Below are positions 1-10,690 of a stretch of DNA of 64,000 bases, piece by piece. Source of the DNA: Mercurialis annua (lineage: Eukaryota > Streptophyta > Magnoliopsida > Malpighiales > Euphorbiaceae). The notes beneath the pieces are model-generated. The model had not been told where the DNA came from, made no database searches, and saw only the letters and a program-made list of their open reading frames with translations. Each line of letters opens with the position of its first letter. Position 1 is the stretch's first letter. The position numbers and the translations under genes are program-made. The stretch spans positions 27,293,501 through 27,357,500 of the forward strand of contig NC_065577.1 in the NCBI RefSeq assembly GCF_937616625.2, given 5' to 3'.

Positions 1-98
1 TAGATGTAAATATATTGATAATAAATATATCAATATACCACTCTAGTTGGAGAGTTTATTATTTCGGATAAAATCTTGAAGTTAAAATATCGAAACTC

Positions 99-267
<169 letters not shown>

Positions 268-1244
268 CTAGTTCCGCATTACGTTTTATGCACGTGGCTC
301 GTAACGTAACTCGTCAATGTACATATTAGTAAATTTATTATAATTATATCATTTTTTTATTTATAATTAATATTAAATTAGTTAAGAATTTTTGAAAAAG
401 TAAATATAATATATTTGGTTATTAAATTTTTTCCATACTGAATTTATTCATCTTTTGGTTTTATAATAACCATAATTAAATAATTAACTTAATTTTATCA
501 ATAATATCTTTAGATATAATAAGATTGAAATTTAAATAATAATATACTGATCGAATATAATATTTTAATTTTGTAGTTCAATCAAACTAAAAGATAGGTA
601 TTCCTACTAATTTGGAGACAGTTTAGTTATTTTTTACATACTAAAAACTAAATTGGAGATAATTTAGCTACCTATTCTAATTAGGAATTTAATTATAATA
701 GTGATTGATTAAATAACTAATTAGTTAATGACTATAAAACCTTTATTTAGTTATAAACTGAAAAGTATTATCCAGTAAATTTGTCTGTCCCCCCCATCCG
801 TGCTTTTATATATAGTATAGATGTATATATTAAAAGTTAAAAAAAAAAATAAGAAAGAAAAAGAAAGATGAGGCGGTGATGAAGTGGAAGAAAAGAAAAA
901 AAGAAATATTCATTTTAATCCTTGAATTTTTACATTAATTAGTTTGAATTATAAATAAATTAAATGTTATTAGTTAGTCCAAATTAAAATAAAATAATTT
1001 ATAAGTCCCGAGCGAATAACTTTGGTGTCAATATTCGCGAAATAATTGACGAAGTTATCATCAAATGTTTATGAAATTAGGACATAGTAATTTTAGTCAA
1101 GTCAGACGGATTTGGATCTAATAAATCTTCCGGGATTTATTAACTTTGGCGAAATTCGGTAGTCGTTTCCGTTTGGGCTACGGACGACTAATTAAGCAGT
1201 TGTGTTAAAGTGCATGATTGAAATAGCACTAAAGAGTACTTTAA

Positions 1245-1260
1245 CCAATACTATATATAT
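1245..1260 (+). promoter_or_regulatory. LTR-type core promoter (CCAAT + TATA)
   Basis: CCAAT at 1245-1249 is followed at once by TATATATAT at 1252-1260. It lies in the LTR fragment and points right, towards the 3' end of the PMEI-like gene on the opposite strand. A transcript from here would be antisense to that gene. Activity is inferred. Confidence 0.4.
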
Positions 1261-1955
1261 ACGTTTTTATTCAAGTGAAATGAGTGGAGAAACTCATTTC
1301 TTCATATTTCATAAGAAATGTTGAACAACTCATGCACTCAGAGGCGCGTTGGTTAGGGTTTCGGATCCGTTCGTCTGATTTCTCGATTCTGACTCCGATT
1401 TCTTTGATAATCTGCACGTATTCGAGGTAATAATCGTTAATTTGAATTCTGTTATTTTGAAATTGGATTATATTGGAGTTTTAAATGGTTATTGTATTGA
1501 ATCGGTCGAATTCGTATCGATTCGAAGTTGTAATTGCGGATTAGGATTAGATTAATATTAAATTGGTGTTTTTGAATGTTTTGGAGTGTTTTTAGAATGT
1601 TTAAGCATGTCGTAAAAGGCTTGGACTGGAAGTTCTGGGGCATTGCGCAAGTGTGCGGGCGCACAGCCAATGTACTTATATGTCTTTCAATAAATTAATT
1701 ATTTTATATATTACTGATAATAAATTTTAAAAACTAATTATCAAACAAACTTATATAATTAATAAATTACAATAACAATACCAAGTATTTTAAAATGATA
1801 ATATTACATAAATAATAAAGAACAATAATAATAAATGTATATAATTTTTAATTTATATACTAACCGAAAAGAATTTTTTTATGAAAAGAATGTAAATACC
1901 ATTTGTTTTTTGATAAAACAAATATAATTTGATATTACAGATGAAAATACAAAAG

Positions 1956-2459
1956 CTATTTTGCTGAAATTCCAGCATTAATCATTTTAATAGACATTTC
2001 AGCCAATTTTTGTATTTCTTGGTGAAGAAGAGATAAACTGTCATTTAGAACTTTATTGCATTCATTAACTGTATTGAGCGCGTCTCTGGTGGCCTCAATT
2101 GCCCCGGTAGGCGGATCTTTTTCTCCAAGATTGTACGCATTCTGAAATTTGATTAATGCTTGAGTATATTTGGATTTGCAGAATTCAACTGTGGCACTTG
2201 GGAGGAGATTTCTATTAATAATGTTGACTGATTCTTGTGTTTTGATCACAGTTAATTGTAATGTTGTATGTAAATTGAACGTATCCCACCTAAAAATCGA
2301 ATGACAGTATGATGGATATGGAGTACTCTGGCAGAAGTTATTCAACTCATCTGTTGCTTGCCTTATGACAGTATTTTCATCATCATCGGCTTGTGTTTGA
2401 ATGAGAATTAACGTCGTGAAAACAACAATTAAAGAAACTAACCGGAAAAGATGAGCCAT
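1956..2459 (-). CDS. PMEI/invertase-inhibitor-like secreted protein, copy A
   Basis: A complete intronless frame of 167 aa. Residues 1-24 are a typical signal peptide (hydrophobic core around residues 8-20, cleavage expected after TQA), leaving about 143 mature residues. The mature part has the family's four-cysteine pattern: C43 and C52 eight residues apart in the motif CQSTPYPSYC, then C94 and C134 thirty-nine residues apart. Known members fold as a four-helix bundle with two disulfides and inhibit pectin methylesterase or acid invertase in the cell wall or vacuole. The PKF motif seen in some invertase inhibitors is absent, but sequence alone does not settle which enzyme is the target. The length is slightly below the usual 170-200 aa. 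A TATA box lies 67 bases upstream of the start. It differs from the copy at 61092 by one residue (Ser141 here, Thr there). Confidence 0.9.
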   Translation of the reverse strand: MAHLFRLVSLIVVFTTLILIQTQADDDENTVIRQATDELNNFCQSTPYPSYCHSIFRWDTFNLHTTLQLTVIKTQESVNIINRNLLPSATVEFCKSKYTQALIKFQNAYNLGEKDPPTGAIEATRDALNTVNECNKVLNDSLSLLHQEIQKLAEMSIKMINAGISAK

Positions 2460-2525
2460 TTATAAAATATTCTTCAAATTTGCTTTTATGAATATAAGAA
2501 TTATAATTTTCTATAAGCACTTGAC

Positions 2526-2534
2526 CTATTTATA
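2526..2534 (-). promoter_or_regulatory. TATA box of PMEI-like copy A
   Basis: TATAAATAG on the minus strand ends 67 bases upstream of the ATG, which would give a 5' leader of roughly 35-40 nt. The same box at the same spacing precedes the intact copy at 61092-61595, and the deletion in copy B removed it. Confidence 0.65.
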
Positions 2535-3590
2535 CATAACAGTCTTGCACCAAATAAGGGGACTAATACATAACCATCAAATATGGGTTGTTGCTGTATT
2601 TAGCTTACACCCATAAATGAAAGGGCGTAATTGTTTTACAATAAGATGATTTAAAAAGTCAAAAAGAATTGTTTTATTTAGAAGATTTGTAATGTGCAAC
2701 GTACAAAATATGATATACTAATTATAGAATAACTCAAAAGATGGATCCAGTTTTTGTTGATTTAATATTTTTTAATTGGTTGTCATTTACGCATAAAGTT
2801 AAAGATTAAAAGATTAAAATACACATCATTTTAATAGCGTCGATGTTCTAAGTGGCAGTAAGAAATCAAAAATGATTTATATGTTTGTTTTAAGTAGCTA
2901 GTTCATTTGTGTGTACGAATGCCTTCATATAAATTATAAAATATATAATATGGCATAAAGAATCTAACACTAATGACACGTACATGTAATTTAGCTTTAC
3001 CATTTCACTAGTTTATAAATATATTATTAGAACGCTGACTCGAAGTTTATAAAAATTTCAATATAATCACTTTCATTTTGGATGGCTTATATTTAAAGAT
3101 CGATTAGAATTGATCATATATAAAAAATATTACAATTTCAAATAATCTCTTAATATAATTTGTACTTGATCAAATGTTTTCAAAATTTTAGTATCATATA
3201 TAATTTAAAGTTAATTTGAATAATTCAATATTTTTATGAATCAAGTTACAATTTTAACATTGTTGAACTCATATTTCAAACAAAGCCCATTATAATAAGC
3301 CTAATACAAATTCAGGGCAAGTTCACAAAATGATCCAAAACTGGAAAGGATAACAAGTTATAAACTCAAGAGGTCTAATATTCAACAGGCTTTAAATTAA
3401 ACCAACACTCATTCATTCTTTGTAGAAAAAAAAAGATAATGAATAAAGTGGTTTTTTTCATCTCATATAGTAAAATATTATTTGTTGATTAACAAAATCA
3501 AACATAGACATCACCAAGAAAAATGAAGGAGTTCCACCAAAAATGACTTGAACTAGAGTAAAGACCCAAACTTGCTGGCCTGGGTCTTAC
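2535..3590. other. Upstream/intergenic AT-rich spacer
   Basis: No coding frame, repeat array or recognisable element. The sequence recurs at about 61671-62690 with a few percent divergence and small indels, and is missing from copy B because of a deletion. Confidence 0.6.
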
Positions 3591-3730
3591 TCATCATGTA
3601 GCAATCTACTCGATGAGTAACTTTTTATTGGTCGAGTAACACATGTTACTCGACGAGTAAAGGACTAATCGTTAAGTAAAAGCAGGTTCAAAATTTGCTC
3701 GTTCTGGACCTGCTCGACGAGAGGTGCCTG
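3591..3730. repeat. Cluster of short palindromic words (ACTCGACGAGT type)
   Basis: Several degenerate copies of a self-complementary word such as TTACTCGACGAGTAA occur within 140 bases. Copy 2 at about 62700-62885 holds a longer version with an extra ~40 bases. Similar word clusters occur in the LTRs elsewhere in this window, so this is probably a U3 remnant of an LTR. Confidence 0.7.
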
Positions 3731-3735
3731 CAACT

Positions 3736-4926
3736 TTAATATACCGATGTCACGGCCAAAACTCATAGATCATGACTAGCTCTAGGGTATGGGAAAGGTA
3801 GCTCTGAAACCCATTGCTAATCAAAGGATTTTGAAATGACGTTTGCATACGTCAAGTTTAAAAAGCTTTTAAGAAAAGATTTTGTGATTATTTAGTGAAA
3901 AATAAATACACATTTTTGAGGCTCGCTACGTGTTTCAGAACTACCATCCCCATTCTCTAGCGCCGCTCGCGACTCGAGATTTTGGGTCGTGACACATATT
4001 TATAAAGCGAAATATTTATAGTGCTTTTAGGCTTGCTACGGGTTTATGAGCTACCACTCTCATTCCGTAGCGCGGTCTCAGCTCATGAATTTGAATCATG
4101 ACATGAGGTTAACTCGGTCAATTATCTCAAAACCTGTATGTAAGAGTTAACTAGGTTGCATTATCCCAGGACTAATCTCGATCGTTGGATATAAGAAATG
4201 GTGTTAACTCGGTGGAACTATCCCGGGATTGTACTATATGGTGTCGGTGAACTCGGTTGAATTATCTTTGGACCAAACCATTTAGAATAATTTACTCAAT
4301 TCCCTCGCAAGTTCAGTTCAGTTTGGACCTATCAAGATACATATGAATAAATGTTTTATAGCATTGTTTTGCTTTATGAAATACTCATTTGTAAACTATG
4401 AACTCACTCAGCATCGACTGACCCTCTAATAGTGTTCCTTTCAGGTAAAAGGTATTTTGACGTTACGGACTTCGATTCTTGTCAAGAAGTCTGTATTTAG
4501 AAAGTATGTAGAGAAGAAGATGTTGACTGATAGTGCTGGAGTAGAGTCAAGTCCTAGTAGTATATATGACCTTGTCAAACGGTTTTAATGTTTTATCTAA
4601 ACTCTGATATGTTTATAAAGTTCTTAACTGTGGTCTAACCCATTTGTTTTGTTGTGCAAACCGAGGCTATGCTCGATGTGTGATATCGCATGGTAAGACC
4701 CTAGTTTTCATACATCAGTTTCAGACGATGTTCAATGTATGTAAACGCTTAAAGTTTTTATGAAAACATTTCATGAATGATCGTATTCTTAAATAAATCT
4801 CAAAATGTTTTTAGCGATTTTAGGCTTACTGCGGGTTTCGGAGCTACCTCTCCCATTCTCTACCGCCAGTCATGTCTCGAGATTTCGAGTGGTGACAATT
4901 CCATTTTCACATGAGGTTTTCTAGTT
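3736..4926 (+). repeat. R block 1: LTR-derived repeat with three LTR-end boxes
   Basis: Noncoding. It holds three variants of a ~73-base box (3923-3993, 4030-4102, 4826-4897) that reads like the right end of the local LTRs: a TGCTACGGGTTT-like start, then a CTAGCGCCGGTC-like core, then TCGTGACA. Between them are about four copies of a word resembling GTTAACTCGGTNGAATTATC. Related blocks lie at 9066-10245, 22940-23483 and 62890-64000. Confidence 0.75.
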
Positions 4927-5098
4927 GAAATTGTAATACCCCGTGTTTTCTGTTTATGTTTTCTGTTAGTTGTTCGTTCGTTTCATCGTCCGTATCTCGC
5001 GTGTTTGGGTTCGAATAGTCCATTTTTGAAGTTCAGAATCGGTTTCGTTTCATCTGCGGGTTCGGGCCCAAGTTTGGGGTGTTTTTCAAATTTTGCCT

Positions 5099-5225
5099 GC
5101 AGGGCGCGACGGAAGGCACGACGGGTCCGGCGCGCCTCGCGTCGCGCTCTGCCTTAAAATGTTATAAGAGGGCGCGATGGCCCGTCGCGCCTCGCGACGC
5201 GCCTGCCATCGCGCCCTGCGAGTAA
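5099..5225. repeat. GC-rich palindromic word cluster in LTR U3
   Basis: An island unlike the surrounding AT-rich DNA, with alternating GGCGCGAC and GTCGCGCC words that can pair with one another. It ends about 17 bases upstream of the LTR TATA box, so it lies in the proximal promoter of the LTR. Confidence 0.75.
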
Positions 5226-5241
5226 AATCTGACGTGGGGTC

Positions 5242-5249
5242 TATAAATA
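5242..5249 (+). promoter_or_regulatory. TATA box of solo LTR
   Basis: TATAAATA is followed about 50 bases later by AAACCCTAGCC, typical of the start of an LTR transcript. It marks the likely U3/R boundary of the solo LTR. Confidence 0.6.
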
Positions 5250-7813
5250 GACCCCTTAACCTAACCTAATCGTTTTTCTCACTTCTACTAAAACCCTAGC
5301 CACCATCTACTTCGTTTTCCTCCAAGAAACTCACTCCCAAATCCTCCTTCAAACTCAACTGTCCATTGGTAAGTTTCTTGAGTTTTAATTTCAGTTTTAC
5401 TTATGAACGATATACTGAAATTCTGATCGTTCTCTTTCGTTTCATTATAAAAATCAGAACTGTTCGATCCCAGTGATTATAGACTCGATCATCTACGATC
5501 CTAACGTTTCGGAATCGGAAACGGTACGTTATTTTCTTTGTTTGAGCAATCGCCTTCTCACTGCTGTAATTACTTTCAGATTTTGCTTTTGAACGACATT
5601 ATGTAATTTGAGTCGTTCTCTTTCGTTTCTAGATCGAAACTGAAACCGATTGATCTCAGGCGTTCTAGACTCGTATACCTTCGATTCTACTCATTCGCTT
5701 TGCTTAACAGTACGCCGTTTATCTCGTTCTATTGCCGTTCGGTTTACCGCTTTTGTTTGTGTATATTCTGTTCATGTTTTGATGCTTACTGCCGATGGGT
5801 TCCTTTCTTGTTGCCATGATTTTGATTGTTTGGAAGTTATAGATCTCTTGGGTTATTGCTAGTTTATGATTTCATTGAGTAATTGATTCATTTTCCATTT
5901 CCTTCTTCGTCCTCGGAAAGTTTTGTGTTCGACAGTTAACGTTTTTGTGTTGGGTTCATGATTTGATTGTTCATGTTTAATGATAGCATGAATCTTAAGA
6001 GTTTAGGGTGTGTGTATATTTGGTTTTGAATCTTGAATATTGGCTTGGGAGTTATGTTGTTGAAATGTTCATCTTGGCGGGTCTGTAACCTGTTTTAAAT
6101 TGAAGAAGATGATAAATATGCCATTTTGGTCACCATCTTTTTAGTTTGAAATGATTAGGTTCTTAAGTTACTTATATTCTATAATAACTTGTATTTGATT
6201 ATAAATTACAATTGATATTTTGTAACGAGATTTTTATAATCTAAGTTAAACATAATTACTCGGGTAATTGTATTATATTCGTATATCAATTTAACACGAA
6301 AATGGTTAAATTACAATTTAGTCCCTAAGTGGCAAAAGTACAGTTTAGTCCCTAATTGGCTAAAGGACAATTTAGCCCCTAAACTTTTATAAATTTAAAA
6401 TGCTTAGATTTTTGAGTTGTAACTTGGGTTACTTGCAATTGAAGTTATTGAGTTCCGCTTTTAAAATGGTTTATTATTTTATGGAATTATTTTATAAATA
6501 TAAACTCAGGTTTATATTTGATAAACATTTTGAGTCGGGTTAGACTTGGGTCACCCGACAAGTGAGGTTAGCTTGGTAGTTAATGATAACTCGGCTAACC
6601 CACTGTTTGGAAAATTAATTATTATTTAAAGAATATTAAATAATATTTACAAATTGGTTTTTAAGCGAGAACTCAATAGACTTATATTAATTGGGCTTTA
6701 TTACCTAATGGGTATTTTTGTGTGTTCTGGCTTGTTTATTTCCGACGTGTTAATTGTGCTAGTCCTATGTGGTGTCTAGTACTCTCTAGAGTTAGGGTCT
6801 GTTTTTAATAATTATTTTATTTGTCTAGACCCGTCTATTATTCGTGCTCTAGAGGCGAACCAGGATTAGTTGCTTGCCGGTATTCACGAGGATTAGCAAG
6901 CAGTGAGTTTGTACTTACTATTTACCGCTTTATTAAGTAAATTATTATTTTAATATTAAATATATATACTGTACGTATATTTCGAACTGTTTTTATATTA
7001 TGGCTTCTAGTTGGAACATGCTACCTAATGGGCATCATTAGGACTGCGTGCGCACCGGTAATGATCTGGGAAAGGTAATTATGGTAATGTGGTAACTCGA
7101 TGTGAGCATAGCTCTCGGGACCAAGTAGAGTAACTCGGTGAAGCTCAGCTCTCGGGATTCTGGTATAAGTGTGGTCAGTGGTAACTCGGTGTAGCTCAGC
7201 TCTCTAGACCAGACCTGTTGGATTATGTTTATTATTTAGAATTGTGGATTAGGGTTCCAACTATTATTCGTAATATCGTATTTAAATGTTTTAAACGGTT
7301 TTAAAGGTTTTTCACTTAATAAATGTAGATAGTGGTATAAACTCATCTCAGTATATCTGACCCCGTTGTTTTTTCCATTTTCCCCAGGGTTATGATCTGA
7401 GAGAGTCTGGTGATCTCCGTATTTACTTTTCCTCGGAGGTTCCTTTTATTTTAATGAACTGTAAAACTATTTTATTCTTAGACCGCAGTAGTTGACTAGA
7501 CGTCTTTATTATTATTACAGTTGTTTGTCGGATTGGTCTGACTAGTTATATTGCTCTGGCATGTTATATAATTATTTCGAATTATTTATGTTATGCCTAT
7601 TTTTAGACTCATAAGTGGATAAGCATGTTATATTAATTATTGAATATTATAACTGCTAGATTTAGGTTGAAGTCTTGGTTGCCCCCGAGCATTGATTTTC
7701 TGCAGGTTTAATTAAATTATATGTTATAAGAAAGGCTAGCTACGGGTGTTGGTACTACATTACCCATGCCCTAGCGCCGGTCACGATTCATGAAAATGGG
7801 TCGTGACAGAAAT

Positions 7814-8352
7814 TTATATGTGGTAGACATATTAAATTTACTTGTGTTATATGATAATATTTTTTTGGTTGTTTTTATTAAAAGACTTGTCATGTATAAA
7901 GTATTTTAGTTTAATATAGAGTTTTTTTAGATAAAATTATGAATAAATGATATTTTTTATCAAGAACACCAAATGTAAAATTTGGATGCCAAATGTGTTT
8001 TTGGCCGAGAAACGTTTTATTAAAATAAAATAAAATTATAATTATTTCATTAAAATAATTAATGGTTGATCATCAAATAACAAAATAGTAAATTTTTGGA
8101 ATATTTTCAAAATCAATTACCCAAAAGACTACTTATTTAATACTTATGTAATTGAAATTATGTTTTGAAATATCTTGCTATATATCATATTAACATTAAC
8201 CAATCTATATTTAATATTAAAAAACTCAATTAATAATTAATCTCATATCTAATTCAATTTATAACTTAACTCTATATATAGTGGTGAATTTTGAAATAAT
8301 TTCATCTCTGATTGCTAACTATATAAATTACTTATTTCATATATTATAATTA
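7814..8352. repeat. AT-rich tail of unit A
   Basis: No gene seen. Its first ~480 bases recur at 10246-10690 after R block 2, which shows that units A and B are a tandem duplication of one PMEI-spacer-R-tail unit. Confidence 0.75.
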
Positions 8353-8638
8353 TGTACTTATATGTTTTTTAATAAATTAATTATTTTATATATTACTAAT
8401 AATAAATTTTAAAAACTAATTATCAAACAAACATATATAAATAATAAACTACAATAACAATACCAAGTAATTTAAAATGATAATATTACATAAATAATAA
8501 AGAACAATAATAATAAATGTATATAATTTTTAATTTATATGCTAACTGAAAAGAATTTTTTTTATGAAAAGAATGTAAATATCATTTGTTTTTTGATAAA
8601 ACAAATATAATTTGTCATTACAGATGAAAATACAAAAG

Positions 8639-9163
8639 CTATTTTGCTGAAATTCCAGCATTAATCATTTTAATAGACATTTCAGCCAATTTTTTTATTT
8701 CTTGGTGAAGAAGAGATAAAGTGTCATTCAGAACTTTATTGCATTCATTAACTGTATTGAGCGCGTCTCTGGTGGCCTCAATTGCCCCGGTAGGCGGATC
8801 TTTTTCTCCAAGATTGTACGCATTCTGAAATTTGATTAATGCTTGAGTATATTTGGATTTGCAGAATTCAACTGTGGCACTTGGGAGGAGATTTCTATTA
8901 ATAATGTTGACTGATTCTTGTGTTTTGATCACAGTTAATTGTAATGTTGTATGTAAATTGAACGTATCCCACCTAAAAATCGAATGATAGTATGATGGAT
9001 ATGGAGTACTCTGGCAGAAGTTATTCAACTCATCTGTTGCTTGCCTTATGACAGTATTTTCATAACTCATACAAAACTCATAGATCATGACTAGCTCTAG
9101 GGTATGGGAAAGATAGCTCTGAAACCCGTTGCTAACCAAAGGATTTTGAAATGACGTTTGCAT
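8639..9163 (-). pseudogene. Chimeric PMEI-like pseudogene, copy B
   Basis: Residues from ENTVIRQ onward (8639 to about 9062) match the intact copies almost exactly. Upstream of that point the signal peptide, ATG, TATA box and ~1.3 kb of spacer are gone, and the frame runs into R sequence, giving 34 foreign N-terminal residues with no signal peptide. The second family cysteine (C52 in the intact copies) is Tyr, so the first disulfide cannot form. A Gln near the C-terminus has become Lys. The frame is still open, so a cytosolic product is conceivable, but loss of promoter, secretion signal and a structural cysteine argues for a pseudogene. Confidence 0.9.
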
Positions 9164-10245
9164 ACGTCAAGTTTGAAAAGCTTTTATGAAAAGGTTTTGT
9201 GATTATTTAGTGAAAAATAAATACACGTTTTTGAGGCTCGCTACGTGTTTCAGAACTACCATTCCAATTCTCTAGCGCCGCTCGCGACTCGAGATTTCGG
9301 GTCGTGACACATATTTATAAAGCGAAAAGTTTACGATTCTTTTAGGCTTGCTACGGGTTTATGAGCTACCACTCTCATTCCGTAGCGCGGTCTCGGCTCA
9401 TGAATTTGAATCATGACACGAGGTTAACTCGGTCGAATTATCTCAGAACCTGTATGTAAGAGTTAACTAGGTTGAATTATCCCAGGACTAATTTCGATCG
9501 TTGGATATAAGAAATGGTGTTAACTCGGTGGAACTATCCCGGGATTGTACTATATGGTGTCGGTGAACTCAGTTGAATTATCTTTGGACCAAACCATTTA
9601 GAATAATTTACTCAATTCCCTCGCAAGTTCAGTTCAGTTTGGATCTATCAAGATACATATGAATAAATGTTTTATAGCATTGTTTTTTTTTATGAAATAC
9701 TCATTTGTAAACTATGAACTCACTCAGCGTCGACTGACCCCCTAATAGTGTTCCTTTCAGGTAAAACGTATTTTGACGTTACAGACTTAGATTCTTGTCC
9801 AGAAGTCTTTATTTAGGAAGTACGTAGAGAAAAAGATGTTGACTGATAATGCTGGAGTAGAGTCAAGTCCTAGTAGTATATATGACCTTGTCAAACGATT
9901 TTAATGTTTTATCTAAACTTTGATATGTGTATAAAGTCCTAAACTGCGGTCTAACCCTTTTGTTTTGTTGTGCAAACCGAGGCTATGCTCGATGTGTGAT
10001 ATCGCATGGTAAGACCCTAGTTTTCATACATCGGTTTTAGACGACGTTCAATGTATGTAAACGCTTCATGTTTTTATGAAAACATTTTACGAATGATCTT
10101 ATTCTTAAATAAATCACAAAAAGTTTTTAGCGATTTTAGACTTACTGCGGGTTTCGGAGCTACTACCCCCATTTCCTACTGCCGGTCACGTCTCGAGATT
10201 TTGGGTGGTGGCAATTCCATTTTCACATGAGGTTTTCTAGTTGAA
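9066..10245 (+). repeat. R block 2
   Basis: The second copy of the LTR-derived R block, in the same order as 3736-4926, with end boxes near 9235-9308, 9345-9415 and 10138-10210. It is visibly closer to the R block at 62890-64000 than to R block 1. Noncoding. Confidence 0.75.
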
Positions 10246-10690
10246 ATTTATATGTCGTAAACATATTATATATACTTGTGTTACCTGATAATAAGTTTTT
10301 GGTTGTTTTTATTAAAAGACTTGTCATGTATAAAGTATTTTAGTTTAATATAGAGTTTTTTAGGTAAAATTATGCATAAATGATTATTTTTTCAAGAAAA
10401 CCAAATGTAAAATTTGGATGCCAAATGTATTTTTGGCCGAGAAACGTTTTATTAAAATAAAATTAAAGTATAATTATTTTATTAAAAATAATTAATGGTT
10501 GATCATCAAATTACAAAAAATCAATTGCCCAAAAGAATACTTATTTAATACTTATGTAATATAAATTATGCTTTGAAATATCATGCTATATATCATATTA
10601 ACATTAACCAATCTATATGTAATATTAAAACACTCAATTAATTATTAATCTCATATCTAATTAAACTTATAATTTAACTCTATATATAGT
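10246..10690. repeat. AT-rich tail of unit B, cut by an LTR
   Basis: Repeats 7809-8290 with small changes up to CTATATATAGT, where the LTR at 10691 begins. The rest of the tail, present in unit A as GGTGAATTTTG onward, is not found after that element. Confidence 0.75.

Larger units (their letters stand above)
4932..7808 (+). mobile_element. Solo LTR (2877 bp) with 5-bp target duplication GAAAT
   Basis: Starts TGTAATACCCCG and ends GGGTCGTGACA, flanked by GAAAT at 4927-4931 and 7809-7813. The empty site is preserved in unit B at about 10240-10250, where R runs straight into the tail with a single GAAAT, which proves the insertion and its limits. There is no internal region or second LTR, so it is a solo LTR from a long-LTR Ty3/gypsy-like family. 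It has a TATA box at 5242-5249 and three copies of the word GTAACTCGGTG-AGCTCAGCTCTCGGGA near 7085-7205. Confidence 0.92.

Noticed and set aside
1452..1670. 72-codon minus-strand frame, also present at 60588-60806
   Set aside because: Lies wholly in the LTR fragment; conserved only because the whole block is duplicated.
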